Assembly: GCF_015277855.1 (NCBI RefSeq)
Contig: NZ_CP063812.1
Span: 1,860,001 to 1,924,000, forward strand
Direction of reading: 5' to 3'
DNA length: 64,000 nucleotides
DNA from: Microbacterium cremeum
GTDB taxonomy: Bacteria > Actinomycetota > Actinomycetes > Actinomycetales > Microbacteriaceae
The translations under genes were made by a program, and so were the position numbers. Under the pieces are notes generated by a model. It did no database searches. It had not been told where the DNA came from and saw only the letters and a list, made by a program, of their open reading frames with translations. Position 1 is the stretch's first letter. Every line of letters starts with the position of its first letter. Of the stretch, positions 56,797 through 64,000 are shown piece after piece.

Positions 56797-58941
56797 CTAT
56801 GAGCCGATGCCGCGGATCGTCGGGTGGTGGAACGTGTCGCCGAAGACCCGCTCGGACGCGCCCTCGCGGTCGAGGTAGGGCGATGCCCCGCCGTCGATGA
56901 AGGGCCAGCCGGCGCCCAGGATGAGGCACAGGTCGATGTCCTGCACCTCGGGGACCACGCCCTCGTCGAGCATGATCTTGATCTCCTGCGCGAGCCCGTC
57001 CTGCACGCGGCGGAGGATCTCGTCGGCCGACGCGGGAGTGGAGGCCACGGCGGGCTTCAGCACCTTCTCGGCGGCCTTGGTCCAGCCGGTCACGCGGCCG
57101 CCCTTGTCTTTCTCGACGACCTCGGGAAGCTCCGCGAGCGCGTGGAAGTTCTCGTTCGCGTAGAAGCGGTCCGGGAAGGCGCGCACCATCGTGTCCTGCA
57201 CGTGGGCCGCGACCTTCCAGCCGACCAGGTCGATCAGCTGGAACGGCCCCATCGGCAGGCCCAGCGGCGCGAACGCCTTCTCGACCGCCGCCACCGGCGT
57301 GCCCTCGTACACCGCGCGCGCGGCCTCGCCCATGACCTTCGCGAGCAGGCGATTGACCACGAAACCCGGCGCGTCGGCGGTGAGGACCGCGTTCTTGCCG
57401 AGGTTCTTCGCCACGACGAACGCCGTCGAGAGCGCGGCATCCGCGGTGCGCGGCGTCTTGACGATCTCGATCAGGGGCATGACGGCCACCGGATTGAAGA
57501 AGTGGAAGCCGACGAGCCGCTCGGGGTGGGCGAGCTTCGCGCCGATCTCTTCCACCGACAGCGACGACGTGTTGGTGGCGAGGATCGCGTCCTCCGCGAC
57601 GATCTGCTCGATCTCGCCGAAGACCTGCTGCTTGACGCCGACCTCTTCGAAGACCGCCTCGATGACGAAGTCGCAGTCCGCGTAGCGGCTCTTGTCGGTC
57701 GTACCGGTGACGAGGGCACGCAGCTTGTTGGCGGTGTCGCCGTCGAGGCGTCCCTTCGCCTCGAGCTTCGCGATCTCGTCGTGGATGTACGCGATGCCCT
57801 TGTCGACCCGGTCCTGGTCGAGGTCGGTGATGAGCACCGGCACCTGCAGCTTGCGCACGAACAGCAGCGCGAACTGGCTGGCCATGAGGCCGGCGCCGAT
57901 GATGCCGACCTTGGTGACCTTCTTGGCGAGCTCCTTGTCGGGTGCGCCGACGGGACGCTTCGCGCGCTTCTGCACCAGATCGAACGCGTACATGGATGCC
58001 GCGAACTGGTCGCCCGCGACGAGGTCGGCGAGGGCCTCGTCCTCGCGTGCGAAACCCTCGGCCCTGGTGCCGCTCTTCGCCTTCTCGAGCAGTTCGAGCG
58101 CGGCGTAGGGCGACTTCGGCACGGTGCCGATCTTCGACTCGAGCATCCCGCGCGCCATCTTGATCGCGACCGGCCACTTGACGGCCCGCTCGATCTTGCC
58201 CGGCTCGTTCTTGCGCTCGACCTTGACCTTGCCGGTGAGCACCCCGTCCGCCCACGCGAGCGAGTTCTCGAGGTAGTTCGCGGCGGGGAAGATCGCATCG
58301 ACGATGCCGTAGTCGAACGCCTGCTGCGGCTTGAGCATCCGGTTCTGCTTGAGCGGGTTCGAGATGACGACCTCGAGCGCGTTCTCGATGCCGATGAGGT
58401 TCGGCAGGAGGTAGGCGCCGCCCCAGCCCGGGATGATGCCGAGGAAGACCTCGGGCAGCGCGATCGCCGCGGCCGAGGCATCCACCGTGCGGTACGTGCT
58501 GTTGAGCGCGATCTCGAGGCCGCCGCCGAGCGCGAGCCCGTTGACGAAGGCGAACGAGGGCGCACCGAGCTCCGAGAGCTTGCCGAGCACGTGGTGGCCG
58601 AGCTGCGCGATGAGGCGGGCGTTGTCTTTCGAGCCGACGCGCGAGATGTCGGACAGGTCGGCGCCGGCGGCCAGGATGTACTGCTTGCCGGTGATGCCGA
58701 CGGCCTGGATCTCGCCTGCCGAGACCCGCGCGCGGAGTGCGTCGAGGGTCTCGCCGAGCTCGGTGAGCGTCCCGGGCCCGAGCGTGTTGGGCCGCGTGTG
58801 GTCACGGCCGTTGTCGAGAGTGATGAGGGCGAGCACCTTGCCCGACGGAAGACGGATGTCGCGCACGCGCGAATGCGTCACCACCTCGTCGTCGGCGAGG
58901 CCCTGAATGGGGGAGAAGTCGATGTTCTCGTAGTTCGTCAT
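56797..58941 (-). CDS. FadB-like enoyl-CoA hydratase / 3-hydroxyacyl-CoA dehydrogenase
   Basis: The 714-aa bifunctional beta-oxidation enzyme has an N-terminal crotonase domain with oxyanion loops KQYILAAGADLSDI and VNGLALGGGLEIAL. An NAD-binding domain follows with KVGIIGAGLMASQFALLFV near residue 345; the usual Gly after GxM is Ala. The HAD C-terminal domains end in TFHHPTIRGIGS. It starts at MTNYENIDFS. The thiolase gene lies 13 bp upstream, giving a classic fadA-fadB unit. Confidence 0.92.
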   Translation of the reverse strand: MTNYENIDFSPIQGLADDEVVTHSRVRDIRLPSGKVLALITLDNGRDHTRPNTLGPGTLTELGETLDALRARVSAGEIQAVGITGKQYILAAGADLSDISRVGSKDNARLIAQLGHHVLGKLSELGAPSFAFVNGLALGGGLEIALNSTYRTVDASAAAIALPEVFLGIIPGWGGAYLLPNLIGIENALEVVISNPLKQNRMLKPQQAFDYGIVDAIFPAANYLENSLAWADGVLTGKVKVERKNEPGKIERAVKWPVAIKMARGMLESKIGTVPKSPYAALELLEKAKSGTRAEGFAREDEALADLVAGDQFAASMYAFDLVQKRAKRPVGAPDKELAKKVTKVGIIGAGLMASQFALLFVRKLQVPVLITDLDQDRVDKGIAYIHDEIAKLEAKGRLDGDTANKLRALVTGTTDKSRYADCDFVIEAVFEEVGVKQQVFGEIEQIVAEDAILATNTSSLSVEEIGAKLAHPERLVGFHFFNPVAVMPLIEIVKTPRTADAALSTAFVVAKNLGKNAVLTADAPGFVVNRLLAKVMGEAARAVYEGTPVAAVEKAFAPLGLPMGPFQLIDLVGWKVAAHVQDTMVRAFPDRFYANENFHALAELPEVVEKDKGGRVTGWTKAAEKVLKPAVASTPASADEILRRVQDGLAQEIKIMLDEGVVPEVQDIDLCLILGAGWPFIDGGASPYLDREGASERVFGDTFHHPTIRGIGS

Positions 58942-58954
58942 TCCTGCCGTGCCC

Positions 58955-60160
58955 TTACTTGCGCTTCTTGCCGTCGTAGTGCGGGTTCTCCCAGATGACC
59001 GAGCCGCCCTGACCGAGGCCCACGCACATCGCGGTGAGGCCGTAGCGGACATCGGGGCGCTCGGCGAAGTGGGCCGCCAGCTGGATCATGAGACGCACGC
59101 CCGACGCGGCGAGCGGGTGCCCGAACGCGATCGCGCCGCCCCACGGGTTCACCCGCGGGTCGTCGTCGGCGATGCCGAAGTGGTCGAGGAGCGAGATCAC
59201 CTGGATGGCGAACGCCTCGTTGAGCTCGAACAGGCCGATGTCGTCGATCGAAAGACCGGCCTTCTTGAGGGCCTTCTCGGTCGACGGGATCGGGCCGATG
59301 CCCATGATCTCGGGCTGCACGCCGGCGAATGCGAACGAGACGAGTCGCATCTTCGGCTGGAGGCCGAGCTCCTTGACGGCGCCGCCGCCCGCGAGCAGCG
59401 ACATCGTCGCGCCGTCGGTGAGGGGCGACGAGGTGCCCGCGGTCACGCGCCCGTGCGGGCGGAACGGCGTCTTGAGGTTCGCGAGGTCTTCCATCGTGGT
59501 CTGGGGGCGGCGACCCTCGTCCTCGGTGGCCAGGCCCCACGACCCGTCGGCGTCCTTGATCGCGACGGGCACGAGATCGGGCTGGATCCGGCCGGCGTCG
59601 TACGCGGCCTGCACCTTCTGCTGGCTCAGCATGCCGTAGCGATCCGAGCGTTCCTTCGTCAGGTGGGGGAATCGGTCGAAGATCCGCTCCGCGGTCACGC
59701 CCATGTTCAGCGCGCCGGGGTCGACCATCTTCTCGGCGACGAAACGCGGGTTCGGGTCGGCGTTCCCGCCGATCGGGTGGTGGCCCATGTGCTCGACGCC
59801 GCCGGCGAGCGCGATGTCGTACATGCCGACACCGATCGAGCCCGCCATCGTGGTGACGCTCGTCATCGCACCGGCGCACATGCGGTCGATCGCGAAGCCC
59901 GGCACCGTCTGAGGGAGGCCCGCGAGGATCGCCACGCTGCGGCCGAGGGTCAGTCCCTGGTCGCCCGTCTGACTCGTCGCCGCGATGGCGACATCGTCGA
60001 CGCGATCCTTGGGAACACCTGGGTTGCGCTCCATGAGCCCGATCGTCGCCTTGACGGCGAGGTCGTCCGCGCGGGTGTTCCAGTACATGCCCTTTTCGCC
60101 GGCGCGCCCGAAGGGCGTACGCATTCCATCGACGAAGAAGACGTCCGAGATCTCGGCCAC
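58955..60160 (-). CDS. acetyl-CoA C-acyltransferase (thiolase)
   Basis: Thiolase cleaves 3-ketoacyl-CoA in the last step of beta-oxidation. The 401-aa chain has the acylated Cys in DRMCAGAMTSVTTMAG, NPWGGAIAFGHPLAASG with the catalytic His, and the second Cys in TAMCVGLGQGGSV. The GTG start is preceded by GGAGG with 6-base spacing, and a TAGGCT box lies about 28 bp upstream. It is translated just ahead of the FadB-like gene. Confidence 0.92.
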   Translation of the reverse strand: MAEISDVFFVDGMRTPFGRAGEKGMYWNTRADDLAVKATIGLMERNPGVPKDRVDDVAIAATSQTGDQGLTLGRSVAILAGLPQTVPGFAIDRMCAGAMTSVTTMAGSIGVGMYDIALAGGVEHMGHHPIGGNADPNPRFVAEKMVDPGALNMGVTAERIFDRFPHLTKERSDRYGMLSQQKVQAAYDAGRIQPDLVPVAIKDADGSWGLATEDEGRRPQTTMEDLANLKTPFRPHGRVTAGTSSPLTDGATMSLLAGGGAVKELGLQPKMRLVSFAFAGVQPEIMGIGPIPSTEKALKKAGLSIDDIGLFELNEAFAIQVISLLDHFGIADDDPRVNPWGGAIAFGHPLAASGVRLMIQLAAHFAERPDVRYGLTAMCVGLGQGGSVIWENPHYDGKKRK

Positions 60161-60232
60161 TCTGCCTCCAAAAGTTGGGATGCCGCCAGCCTAGGAGCGG
60201 CGACAGACCGCGGAGAATCGAGTGGGGGAAAC

Positions 60233-61432
60233 CTACGAAGCCGTTTCGGACCCCTGCAAGACCCCTTGCACGGAACCCACAAAGGCATCAGCGATCCCCT
60301 GTGCGGTCTGCTCAACCTGCCAGGCTCGCGCTCCAAGGGCCAACAGGGCCTCGCGGACCGATGCCGCGGTCACCGGATCGGGCGGCGACCACGCCACGCG
60401 CCGCAGCAGGTCGGGGGTGAGCAGGTTCTCCGTGGGCATGCGCAGCTCTTCGGCGCGGCGCTCCACCACCGGCCGGGCAGCCTTCAGCCGCGCGTCGGCC
60501 TCGGGATTGCGATCGGCCCAGGCGCGCGGCGGCGGCAGCGTGTCGCCGCCGCTCGTCCTCTCCAACGGCAGCTGCGTCGCGGCGCGACCGGCCTCGATGG
60601 CGGCCCACCACCGGTCCAGCTGGGACCGGCTCGCCCGCCCGGTGAACTCCTTGACCGCGGCCAGGGCGCTCTTGGACTTCGGGTCGGCGAGCACGGCGGC
60701 GACGATCGCCCGGTCGGGCACCAGGCGGCCGGGCGCGACATCCTGCTCGCGTGCGAACTCCTCGCGTGCCGTCCACAGCTCGCGCGCGACGGCGAGCGCC
60801 TTGCGGCCGCGCACGGTGTGCAGGCCCGACAGCCGCCGCCACGGCTCCTCGCGGGGCGCCTTCGGCTCGCGCTCGAGGACCGCACGGAACTCCTGTGCCG
60901 CGAACTCTGTCTTGCCCTGCTCCTCGAGCTCGGCGAAGAGCTTGTCGCGCACGTCGACGAGATGCTCGACGTCGAGCGCGGCGTATTCGAGCCAGGACTG
61001 GGGGAGCGGTCTCGTCGACCAGTCCGACGCGGAGTGCGCTTTCGCCAGGGCGATGCCGAGGGTGTCCTCCACGACGGCGCCGAGTCCGACGCGCTCGTGA
61101 CCGAGCAGGCGCGCGGCGAGTTCGGTGTCGAAGATGCTCGCGGGCTCGAGGCTCAGCTCCCGCAGCGACGGGAGGTCCTGGCTCGCAGCGTGCAGCACCC
61201 ACTCCTCACGGCCGATCGCCTCCTGGAGCGCGGCGAAGTCGCCGATGGGCGGCGGATCGAACAGGAAGAGCCCGGCGCCGCGCCGGAACACCTGCACGAG
61301 GTACGCGCGCTGCGAGTACCGGAAGCCCGAGGCGCGCTCGACGTCCACCGCGACCGGGCCGCTGCCTTCCGCGAGCACGCGCGCAGCATCGACGGCGCCT
61401 GCGGCATCCTCGATGACGACGTACTCAGCCAC
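60233..61432 (-). CDS. rnd: ribonuclease D-like protein with HRDC domain
   Basis: This 3'-5' exoribonuclease matures tRNA and other RNA 3' ends. The 399-aa chain has the DEDD residues in PVAVDVERASGFRYSQRAYLV, IFDTELAARLLGHERVGLGAV and WLEYAALDVEHLVDV. An HRDC domain follows at about residues 205-285. The GTG start lies inside the DUF3000 coding end (8-bp overlap). The DUF3000-rnd pair is conserved in actinobacteria. Confidence 0.88.
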   Translation of the reverse strand: MAEYVVIEDAAGAVDAARVLAEGSGPVAVDVERASGFRYSQRAYLVQVFRRGAGLFLFDPPPIGDFAALQEAIGREEWVLHAASQDLPSLRELSLEPASIFDTELAARLLGHERVGLGAVVEDTLGIALAKAHSASDWSTRPLPQSWLEYAALDVEHLVDVRDKLFAELEEQGKTEFAAQEFRAVLEREPKAPREEPWRRLSGLHTVRGRKALAVARELWTAREEFAREQDVAPGRLVPDRAIVAAVLADPKSKSALAAVKEFTGRASRSQLDRWWAAIEAGRAATQLPLERTSGGDTLPPPRAWADRNPEADARLKAARPVVERRAEELRMPTENLLTPDLLRRVAWSPPDPVTAASVREALLALGARAWQVEQTAQGIADAFVGSVQGVLQGSETAS

Positions 61433-62015
61433 GCGTCGACCTGCGCGAATCCAGCATCGCGATCCCTTCCGAGCCCGGCGGGAGTCCCGCCAGCATGCAT
61501 ACCAACTCTGCCCATGCTTCCACGTGCGGAGCGATCGCGCCCTCCGGGGACCACGACGCCCGCAGCTCGATCTGCGCGCCGTCGCCTTCATCGGCCAGCG
61601 TTCCGAAGCCCTTGGAGAGCGTCTTGGTCGCCGTGCCGGAGGCCGAATGGAACCCCGCGTGCCGCGACTGCAGCGCGTCGGTCAGCCACGCCCACGCGAC
61701 ATCTGCGAGCAGGGGATCGGTGCCGATCTCGGGTTCGAGGGGCGCCTGGGCGAAGCACACGATGCGCCACGGGCCGTTCCACGGCGCAGGTTCGTCCGGG
61801 TCGTGGAGCAGGACGAGTCGCCCGGTGCCGTACGGCGAGTCCTCGCCCTCCGCTTCGGCCCGCACGTCGCCGGCGATCGCCAGCGCATTCGGCGCGAGCC
61901 CTTGTGGTGCTGGAATCTCTCGCACCGCCAGGTCGGCGCGGAACTCCATCGCTCGCACCGCCTCCGCCGCCTGCTCGAACGAAGTCGGTGCTGCTGGAGG
62001 ACGATGCTCAGCCAC
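61425..62015 (-). CDS. DUF3000 domain-containing protein
   Basis: The 196-aa soluble protein has the family core FEQAAEAVRAMEFRADLAVREIPAP and WRIVCFAQAPLEPEIGTDPLLADVAWAWL. Its function is unknown; it is regularly placed before rnd in actinobacteria. The start is GTG, 6 bases after a minus-strand TAGTCT box, so the mRNA is probably leaderless. Confidence 0.85.
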   Translation of the reverse strand: MAEHRPPAAPTSFEQAAEAVRAMEFRADLAVREIPAPQGLAPNALAIAGDVRAEAEGEDSPYGTGRLVLLHDPDEPAPWNGPWRIVCFAQAPLEPEIGTDPLLADVAWAWLTDALQSRHAGFHSASGTATKTLSKGFGTLADEGDGAQIELRASWSPEGAIAPHVEAWAELVCMLAGLPPGSEGIAMLDSRRSTRG

Positions 62016-62021
62016 GCGGAC

Positions 62022-62031
62022 AGACTAGAGT
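62022..62031. promoter_or_regulatory. overlapping divergent -10 boxes
   Basis: TAGTCT on the minus strand (62027-62022) and TAGAGT on the plus strand (62026-62031) share two bases. They sit 6 and 9 bases before the DUF3000 and hydrolase start codons. The whole intergenic gap is 25 bp. Confidence 0.5.
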
Positions 62032-62040
62032 GAGGCCTCG

Positions 62041-63276
62041 ATGGTCGACTCCAGGCGCGCCGCGATGCGCGGCGCCAACCGCCCCGCAGACACCCGGCCG
62101 ACGCCTCCTGCTCTCGTCGCCGGAATCCGCGCAGCGGTCACGGTCCTGAGCCTCGCGCTCGCGGCCGTGCTCGGCATGCTCGCCGCCGGGTCGCTGCGCA
62201 TGGCACGGCGCGTCGTGACGCCCGCGCGCCGTGTGCCCGACACGCGCATCCTCGCGCTGGACACGGCGGCCCAGACGATCACGCTCGAACGGACGCCCGA
62301 CACAGAGCTGCCCGGCAGGTACGGCCTGTTCACGACGGGGACCTCGGCGTACATCAAGCTCGGGTCCGTGCTCTCGGAAGACGAGACGAGCGTCAAGCGC
62401 AAACTTCTCACGCACGTGGGCACCGATGCCCGTCTCTCTCCCGAGGCGGCGTTCTCGGGCTGGTACTACGAGCGGCCGGAAGAGCTCCACCTCGACTTCA
62501 CCCCCGAACTGATCGGGTCCACCGTCGGACCCTGTCCGGCGTGGCTCTTCCCCGCCGGAGACGGCGAGACGTGGGTGATCCAGGTGCACGGCCGCGGCAC
62601 CAATCGTGCGGAGTGCCTCCGGGCGGTGCCGGTGTTCCACTCTCTCGGCATCACGTCGCTGGTCGTGTCGTACCGCAACGACGGCGAGGCTCCGCGCAGT
62701 CGCACCGGCACCTACACCCTCGGCGCGACCGAGTGGCGCGACGTCGATGCCGCCGTCGGCTTCGCGCGTCGCCGGGGCGCACGGCGCGTCATCGTCATGG
62801 GCTGGTCGATGGGTGGCGCGATCGCCCTGCAGCTGGCGCTCAACTCCGCCCACGCCGACGTGGTCGCGGGGCTCGTGCTGGAGTCGCCGGTGATCGACTG
62901 GCGGGTCGTGCTGGACTACCAGGCGAGACTGCAGAAGGTGCCCAACGCGGTCAGCGGGCTGGCGATCGGCGCCCTGCAGGCCGAGTGGGCCGCACCGCTC
63001 ACGCGGTCCGGCGGCGCGATCCGCTTCGACGAGCTCGACGTCGTGGCTCGCGCCGGCGAGCTGCGGCATCCCATACTCATCCTGCACAGCGACGACGACG
63101 GATTCGTGCCGTCGGACGCTTCGCACGATCTCGTCCTCGCCCGCCCGGACCTCGTGCAGATGCAGGTGTTCGACGTCGCACGGCACACCAAGCTGTGGAA
63201 CTACGACCAGGCGCGCTGGAGCGAGACGATCCGCTCCTGGCTCACCGCGCAGGGCCTGGCCGCACCCGAGGCGTGA
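62041..63276 (+). CDS. membrane-anchored alpha/beta hydrolase
   Basis: The 411-aa serine hydrolase has one N-terminal membrane helix (VAGIRAAVTVLSLALAAVLG, residues about 25-45), probably leaving the enzyme outside the cell. The nucleophile Ser lies in VMGWSMGGAIAL, the acid Asp in ILHSDDDGFVPSD and the His in DVARHTKLWN. VIQVHGRGTNR precedes as the oxyanion strand. The substrate is unknown. It converges on sufE with a one-base gap. Confidence 0.85.
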   Translation: MVDSRRAAMRGANRPADTRPTPPALVAGIRAAVTVLSLALAAVLGMLAAGSLRMARRVVTPARRVPDTRILALDTAAQTITLERTPDTELPGRYGLFTTGTSAYIKLGSVLSEDETSVKRKLLTHVGTDARLSPEAAFSGWYYERPEELHLDFTPELIGSTVGPCPAWLFPAGDGETWVIQVHGRGTNRAECLRAVPVFHSLGITSLVVSYRNDGEAPRSRTGTYTLGATEWRDVDAAVGFARRRGARRVIVMGWSMGGAIALQLALNSAHADVVAGLVLESPVIDWRVVLDYQARLQKVPNAVSGLAIGALQAEWAAPLTRSGGAIRFDELDVVARAGELRHPILILHSDDDGFVPSDASHDLVLARPDLVQMQVFDVARHTKLWNYDQARWSETIRSWLTAQGLAAPEA

Positions 63277-63277
63277 C

Positions 63278-63724
63278 TCAGGCCGGGGCCTTCTCGCGCA
63301 CCTGGCGCTGCGCCCGCAGGAGCATGCCCGTCATGCCGGCCAGACGCAGTGGTGACACCGCGCGCGTGAGACCGAGGGTCTGCGGATAGTCCGCCGGCAC
63401 GGCGAGCACCTCGTCGGCGGCGAGTCCGGTCAGTCCCTGCGCGAGGATGCTCGCGAAGCCGCGCGTCGTGGGGGCCTCGGGCGGTGCGGTGGCGTGCATC
63501 GCGACGGTGCCGTCGGCGTCGACATCGAGAACGATGTACACCGGCGACTGGCATTCCAGCACCCGCTCGCAGAGCTCCGGATGCCCGTCGTACTCGGCGG
63601 GGATCGGCGGGAGCTCCTGGGAGTACTCCAGCAGCAGCTGCAGTCGCTCGGGCTCGGGCAGCTCCAGGAACTCATCGCGGATCTCGGCGAGACGCGCAGG
63701 CAGCACGGCGTTCATCCCCTCCAT
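63278..63724 (-). CDS. sufE: SufE family sulfur-acceptor protein
   Basis: SufE takes sulfur from a cysteine desulfurase for Fe-S cluster assembly. The 148-aa chain has LLLEYSQELPPIPAEYDGHPELCERVLECQSPVYIVLDV; the acceptor Cys is in the VLECQSP loop. Two ATGs three codons apart are possible starts. It lies 33 bp after the sulfurtransferase gene, giving a small sulfur-transfer unit. Confidence 0.88.
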   Translation of the reverse strand: MEGMNAVLPARLAEIRDEFLELPEPERLQLLLEYSQELPPIPAEYDGHPELCERVLECQSPVYIVLDVDADGTVAMHATAPPEAPTTRGFASILAQGLTGLAADEVLAVPADYPQTLGLTRAVSPLRLAGMTGMLLRAQRQVREKAPA

Positions 63725-63757
63725 CGTCCCATGCCGCGGATGCCTCGGGCGTGCCGC

Positions 63758-64000
63758 TCAGAGGTCTCCCGGTTCCGCGCCCGTCGCGATCGGAACGCGC
63801 ACGGCGCTGCCCCACTCGGTCCAGGACCCGTCGTAGTTGCGCACGTCGCCGAAGCCCAGGAGGTGCTTGAGCACGAACCACGTGTGGCTCGACCGCTCGC
63901 CGATGCGGCAGTACGCCACGATGCTGTCGTCGTCCTGGAGCCCGACCTCGCCGCGGTAGAGGGCGTCGAGTTCGGCTCGCGACTTGAAGCCGCCGTCGTC
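63758..64000 (-). CDS. thiosulfate/3-mercaptopyruvate sulfurtransferase, C-terminal part
   Basis: Only the last 80 codons are in the window; the rest lies to the right. The visible part has the rhodanese active-site loop [15 protein letters not shown] with its Cys, followed by [19 protein letters not shown]. This is the ending of two-domain sulfurtransferases of the SseA/CysA type. Pairing with sufE suggests sulfur delivery. Confidence 0.85.
   Translation of the reverse strand, partial: DDGGFKSRAELDALYRGEVGLQDDDSIVAYCRIGERSSHTWFVLKHLLGFGDVRNYDGSWTEWGSAVRVPIATGAEPGDL

Noticed and set aside
56797..60160. fadB/thiolase genes as direct targets of the adjacent TetR regulator
   Set aside because: A strong terminator separates them and the tetR palindrome is not repeated at the thiolase promoter, so the link is not supported by sequence.

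Overview
This is a high-GC actinobacterial chromosome segment, most likely from the Microbacteriaceae and probably Microbacterium. The evidence is the gene content (SepH, DUF3145, DUF3000, DUF3093, DUF3710, DUF3159, DUF4191, DUF4193, PpgK, a PucR-type FasR beside the fab genes, class A rnpB), many GTG starts, TAnnnT -10 boxes placed 6-9 nt before start codons, and terminators built around GGATGCC/GGCATCC. Most of the window is core genome. Accessory-looking parts are a DUF262/DUF1524 gene (1833-3839), a persulfide-response operon directly after tRNA-Val (about 13521-16180), and short repeats.

Layout. 1-1786: end of a PTS EIICBA transporter of the GlcNAc/glucose family. 1833-5416: a GmrSD-like defence-type gene, a probable non-haem iron oxygenase behind an iron-box-like dyad, and a DUF3145 protein. 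5591-13197 (minus strand): aceE-fasR-fabD-fabH-acpP-fabF, which links pyruvate oxidation to type II fatty acid synthesis. 13339-16103: tRNA-Val(UAC), then thioredoxin, CoA-disulfide reductase/rhodanese fusion, CstR-like repressor and a 40-aa Cys-rich protein. 16223-19903: zinc-ribbon protein, polA-like polymerase, rnpB, ppgK. 20019-26706: nitrogen block glnA2-glnE and glnA1 (GlnR box upstream), plus an RDD protein. 26755-33575: DUF4191, an unrecognised membrane protein, then pepA-lpdA-sucB on the minus strand; sucB carries a one-base frameshift in its second linker. 33825-40201: PAC2, sigA, and then the most unusual part of the window, a murT-like, gatD-like, alr-like, alr-like string. 40256-46506: DUF7455, parE, parC, a phosphodiesterase. 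46529-53425: sepH, DUF4193, DUF3093, dut-DUF3710-DUF3159, acnA. 53524-64000: dxs, a tetR/membrane pair, fadB/fadA-type beta-oxidation genes, RNase D, DUF3000, an alpha/beta hydrolase, sufE and the end of a sulfurtransferase.

Main discovery candidate (36345-40201). The MurT-like ligase keeps its P-loop and the WLYDVD motif but has no cysteine, so the usual zinc ribbon is gone. Its GatD-like partner has lost both glutaminase residues: Gly94 replaces the nucleophilic Cys and Gln192 the His. The next two genes split the alanine racemase active site. The short one keeps the C-domain Tyr (GGYAHG) but has Arg for the PLP lysine. The long one keeps the PLP lysine (VVKDDAY) but has Ala for the Tyr (GAADG). 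In Alr dimers these residues come from opposite subunits, so a heterodimer would rebuild one active site. Microbacteriaceae make group B peptidoglycan, in which the D-Glu alpha-carboxyl carries the cross-bridge instead of being amidated. I infer that this cluster activates that carboxyl and supplies a D-amino acid for the bridge.

Reading limits. Everything was read by eye from the sequence. No database search was run, promoter and operator calls are pattern-based, and non-coding boundaries may be off by a few bases.
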